Shown one piece after another: positions 26,494 to 35,947 of a DNA stretch of 64,000 nucleotides (its first letter is position 1; each line of letters starts with the position of its first letter). The translations under genes were made by a program, and so were the position numbers. The stretch is taken from positions 40,385-104,384 of the forward strand of contig NZ_JAMBNQ010000016.1 of assembly GCF_023715155.1 (NCBI RefSeq), in the 5' to 3' direction. The stretch comes from Neobacillus mesonae (GTDB lineage Bacteria; Bacillota; Bacilli; Bacillales; Cytobacillaceae). The notes under the pieces were generated by a model. That model made no database searches, was not told where the DNA came from, and saw nothing but the letters and a program-made list of their open reading frames with translations.

Positions 26494-28005
26494 TTATGCT
26501 TTTATATATACGGCATTCATGTCTTCTTCTAGAACGGGGTTTTTCTTAGCAGAAGAAGTAGTTAAGAAGGAACCGCCCACGCAGATAATAAAGTTAATGG
26601 CTAACCCGATAACTCCGCCGTGGATTCCAACTACTGTTTTGTGCCCGGTAAGGGTCAGGATGCCAGCAGCTATTGCACCTATGACCATCCCCCAGAAAAC
26701 AGGTGTTGAACTTAAGCGTTTCCAATAAAGACCTAATACAAATGCTGGGAATAATTGAACAAGCAGCTCGAATTTTAGGACAAATATATCATACAAGGTT
26801 CCAGGTGGATTCCATGCGATCCATAGTAATCCAAAGATCGCAAAGATCCCGATAATTTTCCCTACCATTACCTTTCGATGTTCACTGGCACTTGGTTTAA
26901 TAAATTTTCCATACACATCATTTGAAATTAAAGATGAAAAGCTTAATAAAACAGAGTCTGCTGTTGAAACAATCGCGGCGACAATCCCGCCGAAAAAGAT
27001 AATCATAATCCAGTAGAAAAATGGATTAATAGCCGCAATCTTATTCGCCATCAGCCCTACTAATTGTTCAGAGGCATCCCCCTCTAAACCTGGGAAAAGT
27101 TTAATTCCAATGATCCCGACAAGGAAAACAAGTCCTGTCGTTAGAAGCGGCATCCAAGCCATGCGGGCAAACGACTTCTTTAACGTTTTTTCACTTTTAG
27201 CCGCATAGATTCTTTGAACGGCATGCGGATAAATACTTGCACCAAGTCCAACTAGTACCAGCATACTGAACCAATTAATATTCGTTTCCGATGATGGGAC
27301 CGCTATTTTAGCAGGTTCATTTTCAGCGATAAATTGAGTAATGCTGCCAAAGCTGCCGCCGGCTAGATAAACACCGCCCGCTACGAAGGCTATAATACCG
27401 ATTAACAGGACAATTCCCTGCATGACATCTGTAAAGGCAACTGCTTTCATACCGCCCATCCACTCATACGCTAACATGACAAAAACAAATACGATTACAG
27501 CTGCTTGGTAAGGAATGGTCCCGCCTGTCATTCCTGATACAGCCTGACCAATGGCGACCAGCTGTTCCAGCAGGTAGTTTCCTAGTCCCCAAAGCATGAG
27601 GAAAATAGCTACAAGTGTTACTCCTTTTGAATTAAAACGGTGTTGCAGCCAATCAGTTGGAGTCACAAAGCCGCGTTTCTTGGCAATCACATATAATCTA
27701 GGTGCAAATAATAGATAGACACCAATAATAATTGTCATAAAGGAAATGGACTGCAGCCAGGAAAAACCTGTCCGATACGCGGCAGGGGCATAGCCGACAA
27801 TCGTGTTCCCGCTATACTGTGTGGCGAACAGGGTAAAAAACAATGCGATAATACCTAAATTGCCCCCTGCTAAATAATAACCCGATAAACTTTCATGGAT
27901 GTTTTTTTCACCTCGGCCCGAGTAATAACCAATTACGAGCATGATAAGCGCAAAAACAGTTAAAATGACAATTCCATCAATCCCGGCAAACGTTAACTCT
28001 CCCAT
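26494..28005 (-). CDS. Sodium:solute symporter (SSS family)
   Basis: A 503-residue Na+-coupled symporter with 13 predicted helices. FATQYSGNTIVGYAPAAYRTGF (about 60-81) and FGGIVAAIVSTADSVLLSFSSLISNDVYGKFI (about 335-366) carry the Na+-site Ser/Thr pattern of the PanF/PutP branch. AAGGAGG lies 6 nt before the ATG. The preceding 79-aa membrane protein ends 12 bp upstream and is probably its partner. The substrate is likely the carboxylic acid used by the neighbouring CoA-transferase/lyase pair. Confidence 0.9.
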   Translation of the reverse strand: MGELTFAGIDGIVILTVFALIMLVIGYYSGRGEKNIHESLSGYYLAGGNLGIIALFFTLFATQYSGNTIVGYAPAAYRTGFSWLQSISFMTIIIGVYLLFAPRLYVIAKKRGFVTPTDWLQHRFNSKGVTLVAIFLMLWGLGNYLLEQLVAIGQAVSGMTGGTIPYQAAVIVFVFVMLAYEWMGGMKAVAFTDVMQGIVLLIGIIAFVAGGVYLAGGSFGSITQFIAENEPAKIAVPSSETNINWFSMLVLVGLGASIYPHAVQRIYAAKSEKTLKKSFARMAWMPLLTTGLVFLVGIIGIKLFPGLEGDASEQLVGLMANKIAAINPFFYWIMIIFFGGIVAAIVSTADSVLLSFSSLISNDVYGKFIKPSASEHRKVMVGKIIGIFAIFGLLWIAWNPPGTLYDIFVLKFELLVQLFPAFVLGLYWKRLSSTPVFWGMVIGAIAAGILTLTGHKTVVGIHGGVIGLAINFIICVGGSFLTTSSAKKNPVLEEDMNAVYIKA

Positions 28006-28017
28006 AAGGACCTCCTT

Positions 28018-28257
28018 CTACTTATTCCCTTCTTCTTCATCCTCAACAATCTTCCATTGCGACAAACAAATCCAGCTTAGGTACGCACATAAAATCACAG
28101 AAAATACTAAAATGAAGAATCCCCAAAATGGCACACCAAGAATGTATGGCTCAACCATGGAGTCAGTAAAATACCAAGGCACATTCCCCAAAACAATAAT
28201 GAAAAGTCCAATCCAAATCCATTTTTTACGAATCGGTTCTTTCACTTCTTTGTTCAT
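28018..28257 (-). CDS. Small two-helix membrane protein, DUF3311-like symporter partner
   Basis: 79 residues with two transmembrane helices (KKWIWIGLFIIVLGNVPWYF and PFWGFFILVFSVILCAYLSWI). The start is at 28257 (MNKEVKEP), with AGGAGG 6 nt upstream, not at the in-frame 28311. Small proteins like this (for example DUF3311 and YhdT-type) often precede SSS symporter genes and may stabilise or modulate them. Followed after 12 bp by the symporter. Confidence 0.75.
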   Translation of the reverse strand: MNKEVKEPIRKKWIWIGLFIIVLGNVPWYFTDSMVEPYILGVPFWGFFILVFSVILCAYLSWICLSQWKIVEDEEEGNK

Positions 28258-28349
28258 ATAGATCCTCCTGTTATCTATTCGAGTTATTCTAACAAATTCT
28301 ATTGACCCCATAGGGAGTTGTGCTAAATCTATGTCTGTTAAAAGCTAGT

Positions 28350-29552
28350 TTAAATAATCTTCTTCTCTTTTAATTCTTTTAACTTCTGATCATCAAACCC
28401 TAACAGCTCTTGATAGATTTCACTATTATGCTTGCCCATCACCTCCGGACCGACATGCTTGACTTCCCCAGGCGTTCTGCTTAATTTTGGTACAACCCCT
28501 GGCATTGGGAAATCACCCAGCTGAGGATGTTCAACATGGATAATCATCTCCCTCGCTTGATAATGCGGATCTTCAACAATATCCTTTGCATTATAAATCA
28601 AGCCGGAAGGGACCCCTTTTTCTTCCAAAATGGCTAGAGCTTGTTTCGCTGGCAGGGATTTCGTCCACTCTTCAATCAATGAATCCAAAAGCTTCATGTT
28701 TTCTCCTCTTGCATGATGGGTCGAAAAGCGTGTATCATCTGCAAGCTCCGGCTGTCCCATTGCTTCACATAGCCTGCGGAATACACCATCTGCATTTGCA
28801 CCAATGACAATATAGGTTTTATCCTTTGTAAAATAGATATTGGATGGCGCCACTCCCGGAAGAATATTTCCCATTCGTTCCCGGACATATCCTGCTAATA
28901 AATAATCTGGAATAATGCTTTCCATGATTGAGAAAACCGATTCATAGAGAGCCGTATCCACTACCTGTCCTTTTCCCGAATGTTCCCTTTCATGAATGGC
29001 AACAAGACAGCCAATGGCAGCGAATAAAGCGGCTAATGTATCCCCGATGGAAACACCAATCCTTGATGGCGGACGATCTTTAAAACCGGTTACATTTCGA
29101 AGACCTCCCATGGCTTCCCCCACACTGCCAAATCCAGCACGGCTTTTATAGGGGCCGGTTTGTCCGTACCCTGATGTCCGGACCATGACTAATTTAGGAT
29201 TAATTTCGGAAAGGGTTTCGTAAGAGAGATTCCATTTTTCCATTGTCCCAGGACGGAAATTCTCAATTAGAACATCTGCTTCTTTTACTAATTCCTTTAA
29301 AATGTTTTGCCCCTCTTCCTCACGCAGGTTCAGCGTGATGGACTTCTTATTTCTCGATTGAATCGGCCACCACAATCCCACTCCGTCCCTTGATTTTCCC
29401 CAATCCCTCATTGGATCGGCTTTCCCTGGAGGCTCCACTTTGATAACTTCTGCTCCAAAGTCCCCCAGTAATCTCCCGGTAAACGGACCAGCCAATAAGG
29501 TGCCCAACTCTAACACACGCAGATCTTGCAGCGGCATTTTTGGTTCCGTCAT
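28350..29552 (-). CDS. CaiB/BaiF-family CoA-transferase
   Basis: A 400-residue class III CoA-transferase. LGTLLAGPFTGRLLGDFGAEVIKVEPP (about 15-41) is the family opening, the catalytic Asp is expected in GDTLAALFAAIG (about 170), and IENFRPGTMEKW is conserved. It moves CoA between carboxylic acids. The start is set at 29552 (GGGAGG 7 nt upstream) instead of the GTG at 29567. First gene of the minus-strand operon, divergent from GntR and HMG-CoA lyase. The pair suggests that this enzyme activates the lyase substrate (for example 3-hydroxy-3-methylglutarate or citramalate), using succinyl-CoA or acetyl-CoA as donor. Confidence 0.9.
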   Translation of the reverse strand: MTEPKMPLQDLRVLELGTLLAGPFTGRLLGDFGAEVIKVEPPGKADPMRDWGKSRDGVGLWWPIQSRNKKSITLNLREEEGQNILKELVKEADVLIENFRPGTMEKWNLSYETLSEINPKLVMVRTSGYGQTGPYKSRAGFGSVGEAMGGLRNVTGFKDRPPSRIGVSIGDTLAALFAAIGCLVAIHEREHSGKGQVVDTALYESVFSIMESIIPDYLLAGYVRERMGNILPGVAPSNIYFTKDKTYIVIGANADGVFRRLCEAMGQPELADDTRFSTHHARGENMKLLDSLIEEWTKSLPAKQALAILEEKGVPSGLIYNAKDIVEDPHYQAREMIIHVEHPQLGDFPMPGVVPKLSRTPGEVKHVGPEVMGKHNSEIYQELLGFDDQKLKELKEKKII

Positions 29553-29612
29553 ATTCATTCCTCCCACTGTTGCTAATTTAGAATTTTCAGATTATATGTA
29601 CAATTTATTTCT

Positions 29613-29622
29613 TTGTATACAA
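29613..29622. promoter_or_regulatory. GntR-type operator, CoA-transferase side
   Basis: Perfect palindrome TTGTATACAA, 61 bp upstream of the CoA-transferase start. The same core with flanks (TTTGTATACAATAA) recurs at 29738. The form T-x-GTATAC-x-A is usual for FadR/FCD-type GntR proteins. Confidence 0.7.
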
Positions 29623-29737
29623 TAAGTCAATAATAATTTTAAATTTTCAAAAAAATAGTCCATTTTTCCCCTTTTCAAGCTATTTATTTCCATCTTTATC
29701 ATACAATTCAGAATATTTATTGAATATTTTTTCGTTT

Positions 29738-29747
29738 TTGTATACAA
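29738..29747. promoter_or_regulatory. GntR-type operator, gntR side
   Basis: Second TTGTATACAA, 18 bp before the gntR start codon, 125 bp from the first copy. It suggests autoregulation and joint control of both divergent transcripts. Confidence 0.7.
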
Positions 29748-29765
29748 TAACCCTGAGGTGTTGAA

Positions 29766-30437
29766 ATGGATGCATATAATTACATTAAAGAAGCCATTAT
29801 CCATGGAAAATTCGAGCCTGGCATGAGATTGGCAGAAGAAACGCTAGCCAAAGAATTGAACCTAAGCAGAACCCCTATTCGGGAAGCGATTAAACAATTA
29901 GAAGCTGAAGGACTGGTTGTTCCTTTAAAAAGAGGAGTAGGTGTCAGAAACTTTACGAAAGAGGATATTAAAGAGATCTACGATTTAAGAAGTCTGCTGG
30001 AAAGCTATGCTGCCGGACAGGCCGCAATAAACCGAACGGAGGAAGATTTGATTGAACTCCAGACGGCAAATGAATTGTACGATAAAGTGATACATGACAA
30101 TTCTCTGCGCGATCTAACCAGCATCCAAGCCATTGTCCATACAAATTCAAGATTTCATGAAGCGATTGTTTCATCAGCAAAAAACAAACACCTGTATTTT
30201 CATATTTCAAAAGTGGTCGTGGTTCCTATGGTTTTTCGTTCCTTTTACTGGTATACAGATTTCCAGCTTCAACAATCACTTGAAGTTCATAAGATCATCT
30301 TTGAAGCCATTAAAAATAAAGAGCCAGAACGTGCACGAATTGCGATGCACGAACACATTTTCCAAGGCCGCGATAATGTCTTAAAACATTTAGATGATAT
30401 CAAAATCAGCCACTTATTTAAGGAGGAAGCAAAATGA
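29766..30437 (+). CDS. GntR-family regulator, FCD (FadR-like) subfamily
   Basis: A 223-residue repressor. N-terminal winged helix (IHGKFEPGMRLAEETLAKEL to RTPIREAIKQLEAEGLV, residues about 8-55) and an all-helical FCD ligand domain with the metal-site pattern (RSLLESYAAGQA; NSRFHEAIVSSAKN; HEHIFQGRD, His residues near 135 and 200). GAGGTG precedes the ATG by 5 nt. Its stop overlaps the HMG-CoA lyase start (ATGA), so regulator and enzyme are coupled. Two TTGTATACAA palindromes in the divergent region are likely binding sites; the inducer is probably a carboxylic acid of the pathway. Confidence 0.93.
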   Translation: MDAYNYIKEAIIHGKFEPGMRLAEETLAKELNLSRTPIREAIKQLEAEGLVVPLKRGVGVRNFTKEDIKEIYDLRSLLESYAAGQAAINRTEEDLIELQTANELYDKVIHDNSLRDLTSIQAIVHTNSRFHEAIVSSAKNKHLYFHISKVVVVPMVFRSFYWYTDFQLQQSLEVHKIIFEAIKNKEPERARIAMHEHIFQGRDNVLKHLDDIKISHLFKEEAK

Positions 30438-31318
30438 TCGAAATTTGTGAAGTCGGTCCAAGGGATGGATTACAAAATGAGAAAAAGATGATTTCTACTG
30501 AAACCAAAGCCGAATTAATTGCTAAATTAATCGATGCAGGTATTCGAAATATCGAGGCCGTTTCATTCGTCAATCCAAAGGTTGTTCCACAGATGGCCGA
30601 TGCAGAAGAACTGCTGAAGGTTCTCCCGAAACGTAAGGATATCCGTTACGGCGGCCTTGTCTTAAGTCGTTCCGGACTGGAGCGGGCACTCCGCACTGAT
30701 GTTCACTTACTTCATGTTGTCACCACCACTAGTGATTCGTTTAATTTAAGAAATGCCAAAAGAAGTGTCAATCAAGCAGTCGACGAACTATCAAAAGTGA
30801 TACAAGAAGGAGTTTCCTCCCATAAAGGGGTGGCCGGGGTACTCGGCACTGCATTTGGATGCCCTTTTGAAGGAGAAGTACCTGTAGAAAGAGTGCTGAC
30901 TGCTGCTGAAAGATTTTTAGATGCGGGGTGTACTGAGATTACGCTGGCAGATACAACGGGAATGGCTAACCCGTTGCAGGTACAAAAGGTTGTTAGTGAA
31001 TTTTATAACCAGTTTGGTAAAGATTTATCACTGGGACTTCATTTCCATAATACCCGGGGCCTTGGTCTGGCTAATATTCTTGCAGGCTATCAAGCTGGCG
31101 TGCGTCGATTTGATAGTTCAATTGGGGGCCTTGGCGGATGTCCATTTGCGCCAAAAGCGGTAGGAAATGCCTGTACAGAAGACATGGTTAACATGTTTAA
31201 TGGAATGGGAATTGAAACAGGTACAGATCTGGATAAACTAATCCAGACCGCACTTTGGCTGGAAAATGAAATGGAACGTCCTTTAGACGGGATGATGATG
31301 AAGGCGGGAATTGCTTAG
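30434..31318 (+). CDS. mvaB: Hydroxymethylglutaryl-CoA lyase
   Basis: A 294-residue TIM-barrel lyase that splits HMG-CoA (or a related 3-hydroxyacyl-CoA such as citramalyl-CoA) into acetyl-CoA and a keto acid. Hallmarks are VGPRDGLQNEK (residues 7-17, catalytic Arg and Asp), ASP/HxH metal site GLHFHNTRGLGLANI (about 200-214) and the C-terminal loop SSIGGLGGCPFAPKAVGN with the catalytic Cys. Full length for the family. Translationally coupled to gntR by ATGA. With leucine-pathway genes absent here and a CoA-transferase divergent, a role in external dicarboxylic acid breakdown is more likely than leucine catabolism. Confidence 0.92.
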   Translation: MIEICEVGPRDGLQNEKKMISTETKAELIAKLIDAGIRNIEAVSFVNPKVVPQMADAEELLKVLPKRKDIRYGGLVLSRSGLERALRTDVHLLHVVTTTSDSFNLRNAKRSVNQAVDELSKVIQEGVSSHKGVAGVLGTAFGCPFEGEVPVERVLTAAERFLDAGCTEITLADTTGMANPLQVQKVVSEFYNQFGKDLSLGLHFHNTRGLGLANILAGYQAGVRRFDSSIGGLGGCPFAPKAVGNACTEDMVNMFNGMGIETGTDLDKLIQTALWLENEMERPLDGMMMKAGIA

Positions 31319-31380
31319 CAGTTACTACTCCCTTATCTCCAGAAATAATGTTAAAATATCGGGTAATCCCCCGCTTATAC

Positions 31381-31421
31381 AGCACCTCCTGGTCTTAAAA
31401 CAATTTAAGGAGGTGCTTTTT
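31381..31421 (+). terminator. Terminator of the gntR-mvaB transcript
   Basis: 10-bp stem AGCACCTCCT/AGGAGGTGCT (31381-31390 with 31408-31417) followed by TTTTA, 63 bp after the lyase stop. Confidence 0.85.
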
Positions 31422-31611
31422 ATATGCCGTAAAAGATTTTTCCGTGACAATACATTCCAAAATAAATGATTCTCAAACGTAATGTTCTTCTTCAAAAACT
31501 AATTTAATTCCCCGTTTTTTAACCATCCTCCTGCTCAAAACATAAAGGATTCTCGGTATATTTAAAGAATTTAATATCTATGCTTATTCCAATCATATGG
31601 AGGAATGAAAC

Positions 31612-32805
31612 ATGCTTGAGGACATCGTTCAAAAAATCGCGGAATCTACGAGTGAGATTATTGGGTATGAAGTCATTATTACGGACGAACATTCTATTAT
31701 TATTGGCGCCAGTGATACCTCAAGGCTTGGAGAGTTTCATGAAGCCTCAGTCCAAATTATTAAAACTGGAAAACCAAACCCTGATACCGTAAATATAATG
31801 AAACTCGAAGGAACAAAACCTGGGTTCGCACTCCCCATTGAAATCTCTAATAAAATCATAGGTTCTTTTGGTATTACGGGTGAAAGAGAAAAGGTAAAAA
31901 CGTATTGTTATCTTTTAAAAAAACAGATTGAAATGATGATCTATCAGGAAATGTATATGAAATCTGCCTTAATAAAAGAGAAGGCCTTAAAAGATCTCAT
32001 CCAGGAAATCAGTTCTTATGATCATCATTTCGTAAATGAATCCTATCTGATAACACGGGGGCAAGAATTAGGCTATAATCTAAAAACCTCGTTTATAGCT
32101 GTTGCCATTCATCTTTCTCCTCAGGATGCATCAAAAAATTCAGTGAAAATACAGGATGACACTCCCCTTGACTTCAATGTAAAAACCATTCGATTTGAAT
32201 TGCATTCCATTATCAAAAGAGCATTTAACAATACCAATGATTTAATAGCTGAAATGGCACATGATAAATTTTGTATTTTGCATTCCCTTCACTCAGACAA
32301 GCCTTGCCATAGAATTTACGATAAGTTAAAGATGAAAAGTTTACAAATCATACAAGAATTTAAGAAAAGAGGATTTTCAACATTTACTGGAATTGGGGCC
32401 CCTGCTGAAAATATGGGTGAACTAAGTCAATCATACAAGGATGCGTGGCAAGCATTAAAATTAGGAAGACAGATAAACTCCCCTGCCCCCATTTATTTCA
32501 TCCATGAGTTAATTTTAGAAGATCTGATTTCCAGTATACCCAAAAACATGTCAGAACGGTATATGTTAAAGACCCTAACAGTCTTAAAGATGCAGCCTGA
32601 TTGGCCTGAACTCTCCAAAACAATCACTGTCTGGTGTGAATCCGGGTTTAATCAAAGAAAAGCAGCCAGGATTCTTTTTATCCATAGAAACACATTACAT
32701 TACCGATTAGCTAAAATACAGGATCTGAGCGGCATTGATGTCCATAATCATAAATATTCCATTATGCTGTATCTCGCCGTATTGATGGACAAATGGACAT
32801 CGTAA
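31612..32805 (+). CDS. CdaR/PucR-type transcriptional regulator
   Basis: A 397-residue activator-type regulator of the CdaR (sugar diacid) family. N-terminal diacid-recognition domain (MLEDIVQKIAESTSEIIGYE to about 130: ITDEHSIIIGASDTSRLGEFHEAS, GSFGITGEREKV), a linker/GGDEF-like middle, and a C-terminal HTH_30 (GFNQRKAARILFIHRNTLHYRLAKIQ, about 352-377). GGAGG lies 8 nt before the ATG. It is followed after 240 bp by a symporter and two flavin oxidases, its likely targets. The ligand is unknown; an amino acid derivative or glycerate-like acid is possible. Confidence 0.9.
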   Translation: MLEDIVQKIAESTSEIIGYEVIITDEHSIIIGASDTSRLGEFHEASVQIIKTGKPNPDTVNIMKLEGTKPGFALPIEISNKIIGSFGITGEREKVKTYCYLLKKQIEMMIYQEMYMKSALIKEKALKDLIQEISSYDHHFVNESYLITRGQELGYNLKTSFIAVAIHLSPQDASKNSVKIQDDTPLDFNVKTIRFELHSIIKRAFNNTNDLIAEMAHDKFCILHSLHSDKPCHRIYDKLKMKSLQIIQEFKKRGFSTFTGIGAPAENMGELSQSYKDAWQALKLGRQINSPAPIYFIHELILEDLISSIPKNMSERYMLKTLTVLKMQPDWPELSKTITVWCESGFNQRKAARILFIHRNTLHYRLAKIQDLSGIDVHNHKYSIMLYLAVLMDKWTS

Positions 32806-33046
32806 AGAGCAGTTATCCAGTTTATGACTGTGCAAATGGCATGAAAATCTCCCTTCTTAAGAACCATATTTTGTGCTCTTAGTACCATGAAAATATAAAC
32901 AGACTATAATACAATTTTATTAAATATTCAAAATATTATCAAAAAGGAGGTGTATATTTTTTTCATTAATTTTCCCCTCATTTTATTTAGGTTAAATCTT
33001 TAGGTTTGGCGATGGCACAGAAAATCTTAGAACCGGAGGAATGGAG

Positions 33047-34477
33047 ATGCAAATAAGCGGACTAGACCTTTTTTTGTTAATTCTTTATCTGCTAGTTACT
33101 TTATGGATTGGCTATTATTCAATGAAAAAGGTCTCATCTTTCAGTGATTATTCAGTCGCAGGCCGCTCAATGCCAATGTCATTAATCTTTGCTACCATTG
33201 CAGCCACCTTAGTTGGCGGCGGGGCTACTGTCGGCCGGGTGGCATTTGTCTATGATACAGGAATTGTGGTCTTTTTAGCCCTTTTAGGTGTTGTCATCAG
33301 TCAGCTGATCATTGGCTTCTTTTTCGCTCCCCGAATAAGTAAAATGAAAAACGTTTATTCTATCGGGGATATCATGGAGTTTTACTTTGGACGTTCCGGG
33401 CAATTAATATCTAGTATTTTAGCATTCTTATTCATGATTAGTATATTCGGTGTTCAAGTTTTGGCCTTGGGTCGTATCTTAGAGCCCGTCATTGGATTGC
33501 CTTTTATTACCTTAACTATTATTGGAGCATTGATCACCATTATCTATACATGGGCCGGAGGAATGCTTGCAGTTATTTATACGGATGCTATGCAATTTAT
33601 CCTTTTGACCGTCAGTATCGCAACAGCGGCTGTCATCGGGGTTGTAAAAATGGGCGGTATGACAGAGGTTATTGATAAGGTCGGGGCTATAGACCCTGGA
33701 CATTTAGTCTTCTTTGGAGGGCCATGGACTATTGGTGTATTTATCTCAACCTTCTTAAGTTTCCTATTAGGTGAGGCACTTGCCCCTCATTATATTCAAC
33801 GATATGCAGCATCAAAAACAGCAAATGTTAGTAAATGGGGAACCGTTACATTTGCCATCATGTATATTTTCCTTACCATTGTCATTATGGTCATCGGCTT
33901 GATTGGGTTCGTTAAATTCCCTGGCATCAATGGGGATGAAGTATTTGTGACGTATGCACAAAAATACCTGCCTATCGGTATCATCGGGTTACTTTTCGGC
34001 GGATTGCTTGCAGCAGTCATGTCAACAGGAAGTTCCATCTTAAATACGGCGGCTGTTATTTTTTCTAAGGATATTTACGGCCGATATATCAATAAGAATG
34101 CTGACGATCATGGTTTATTAAAATGGACCAAATATGCCACTTTAATTGTGGGAGTAGGCGGTGTCATTGTCTCTTTATTCCTGCCTAGTGTAATGGGATT
34201 GATGCTCTATGTATTCCAATTATGGGCACCATCTATCCTGCCGCCGATGGCTATTGCCATATTATGGGGAGGTCCATTGGAAAGGAAAGTATCACCATAT
34301 GCAGGACCGCCTGCTATCATCGCCGGTCTCTTTATGACCCTTTTGTGGTTGAATGTTTTAGGGGAGCCGTTTGGTATTCCGGGAATTGTCATGGGGATAC
34401 TCACGAATTTACTCGTATTCTTCATTACCCATTTCTTGACGAAAGATAAGATTCCTTCCCGCCCCGTAGAAGAATAA
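33047..34477 (+). CDS. Sodium:solute symporter (SSS family)
   Basis: A 476-residue Na+-coupled carrier with about 13 helices, of the SSS family. AATLVGGGATVGRVAFVYDTG (about 52-72) and FGGLLAAVMSTGSSILNTAAVIFSKDIYGRYI (about 315-346) are the family motifs. The start is moved to the ATG at 33047, 7 nt after GGAGG; the ATG at 33041 is 1 nt from it. The operon (symporter, 33-aa accessory peptide, D-amino acid dehydrogenase-like and sarcosine oxidase-like enzymes) suggests uptake of an amino acid such as a D- or N-methyl amino acid. Confidence 0.9.
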   Translation: MQISGLDLFLLILYLLVTLWIGYYSMKKVSSFSDYSVAGRSMPMSLIFATIAATLVGGGATVGRVAFVYDTGIVVFLALLGVVISQLIIGFFFAPRISKMKNVYSIGDIMEFYFGRSGQLISSILAFLFMISIFGVQVLALGRILEPVIGLPFITLTIIGALITIIYTWAGGMLAVIYTDAMQFILLTVSIATAAVIGVVKMGGMTEVIDKVGAIDPGHLVFFGGPWTIGVFISTFLSFLLGEALAPHYIQRYAASKTANVSKWGTVTFAIMYIFLTIVIMVIGLIGFVKFPGINGDEVFVTYAQKYLPIGIIGLLFGGLLAAVMSTGSSILNTAAVIFSKDIYGRYINKNADDHGLLKWTKYATLIVGVGGVIVSLFLPSVMGLMLYVFQLWAPSILPPMAIAILWGGPLERKVSPYAGPPAIIAGLFMTLLWLNVLGEPFGIPGIVMGILTNLLVFFITHFLTKDKIPSRPVEE

Positions 34478-34522
34478 ATGAATCTAGTATCAAAAATCTT
34501 CTTAAAAAAGGAGGTTGTAAGA

Positions 34523-34624
34523 ATGAGCGGATGGGATCTTCTTGTTTATTTTTCAGCTGCTGTTTGTTATTTTGCAGCGGGAGCAGTAGTCGTTGGATGG
34601 ATTAGACATGGGATAAGAAAATAA
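34523..34624 (+). CDS. Symporter small accessory protein (33 aa)
   Basis: One-helix peptide MSGWDLLVYFSAAVCYFAAG... ending VGWIRHGIRK, with AAGGAGG 8 nt before its ATG and 45 bp after the symporter stop. Tiny single-pass proteins of this shape (hydrophobic helix, short basic tail) are found directly after SSS symporters in Bacillaceae and are named symporter small accessory proteins; I place it there by size and context. Too short for standard ORF cut-offs. Confidence 0.75.
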   Translation: MSGWDLLVYFSAAVCYFAAGAVVVGWIRHGIRK

Positions 34625-34672
34625 TGTATCAGATTGATAGATTTCAATTTAGCCCTATAAGGAGAGAATAAC

Positions 34673-35947
34673 ATGAATCAAAAGGCAGTCATTGTTGGCG
34701 GAGGGATTATCGGACTTTCATGCGCTTACTACCTTCGTAAAAAAGGTTTAGAGGTAACGGTTCTTGAGAAGGATGATTTCGCCAATGCTTGCTCGCGGGG
34801 GAATCAAGGCTGGGTCTGCCCTGCATTACATTCCCCTGTACCTGAACCTGGTCTTGTCAGCACATCGCTAAAATGGTTAATGAAAAAGGATAGTCCATTG
34901 TATATTAAACCCTCTGCCATGCCGCAATTGTCCGGATGGCTGGCCCAGTTTATGAAACATTGTAATAAAGAGGATTTTCATGCGGGTGAAAAAGCACTTC
35001 TTACTCTCAGCCGCTCCACTCTGTCCTTATATGATTCTCTGGAAGCGGATGGGCTGGAATTTGAAATGCACCGTGAAGGCATGCTTTTTGTTTTCCTTAA
35101 TGAATCTGAGCTCAAGCACAAGGTTGAAAAGCTGCAGAGCAATGAAAAGTTATACGGACATGATACACCCATTGTACTATCAGGAGAGGAAGTCCGTGAA
35201 CTAGAACCCGTCATTTCAGAAAAAGTCAGCGGCGGAATATGGCTAAAAAAGCAGCGCCATGTCCGCCCGGAATCACTGGCAAAAGCGTTTAAAGATAAAT
35301 TAACTACATTAGGCGTTCAGTTGCGGTCAAATACCGAGGTTACAGGCATTGAACGGAATGGTAACAAGATAACTGCTGTATTGGCTGGGGAAGAAAGGAT
35401 TGAGGCTGATCATTTTTTACTCACTGCAGGCGCATGGTCGGGTTTTTTAGCTAAACAATTAGGTTATTCATTGCCGATGGAGGCAGGCAAGGGTTATAGT
35501 ATCACCATCACTAACCCAAATGTAAAAATTAGTCATCCCTTATATTTAGGAGATTCGAAGGCTGGTGTCAGTCCCTTTGATGGAGCCGTTAGGATTGGCG
35601 GCACTATGGAACTATCGGGAATTAACACTCATTTAGATAAAAATCGAATACAAGGAATCCGGCATTCGGTATCTAAATACCTTACGGAGGAATTAAATGG
35701 GGAATCTGAGATGGAATGGACAGGGATGCGTCCAATGACACCAGACGGCCTCCCTGTTCTTGGCAAGATTCCCCATTGGGATAATGCCTTTGTGGCAACC
35801 GGCCATGGCATGGTTGGGGTTGCGATGGCTCCGGCAACCGGCAAAATGATGGCAGATCTCATTTGTTCAGGAGAGACTGAATTTGATATGGAACCATTTC
35901 ATCCCAGCCGTTTTCAAAAAGAGCTGAAAGGGCGTTCGTCTGTATGA
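34673..35947 (+). CDS. D-amino acid dehydrogenase-like FAD oxidoreductase (DadA-like)
   Basis: A 424-residue DAO-family flavoenzyme. The dinucleotide-binding motif VIVGGGIIGLSCAYYLRKKG (residues 6-25) is followed by the DadA-type SRGNQGWVCPALHSPVPEPGL and the C-terminal GMRPMTPDGLPVLGKIP...ATGHGMVGVAMAPATGKMMADLI. It should oxidise D-amino acids (or a related secondary amine) to 2-keto acids, passing electrons to the quinone pool or oxygen. AAGGAGAG precedes the ATG. It overlaps the next flavoenzyme by ATGA. Specificity is not readable. Confidence 0.87.
   Translation: MNQKAVIVGGGIIGLSCAYYLRKKGLEVTVLEKDDFANACSRGNQGWVCPALHSPVPEPGLVSTSLKWLMKKDSPLYIKPSAMPQLSGWLAQFMKHCNKEDFHAGEKALLTLSRSTLSLYDSLEADGLEFEMHREGMLFVFLNESELKHKVEKLQSNEKLYGHDTPIVLSGEEVRELEPVISEKVSGGIWLKKQRHVRPESLAKAFKDKLTTLGVQLRSNTEVTGIERNGNKITAVLAGEERIEADHFLLTAGAWSGFLAKQLGYSLPMEAGKGYSITITNPNVKISHPLYLGDSKAGVSPFDGAVRIGGTMELSGINTHLDKNRIQGIRHSVSKYLTEELNGESEMEWTGMRPMTPDGLPVLGKIPHWDNAFVATGHGMVGVAMAPATGKMMADLICSGETEFDMEPFHPSRFQKELKGRSSV

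Noticed and set aside
32940..32960. AAAGGAGG sequence before the symporter gene without a start codon
   Set aside because: No suitable start codon follows at proper spacing; only a short hydrophobic frame from GTG exists.
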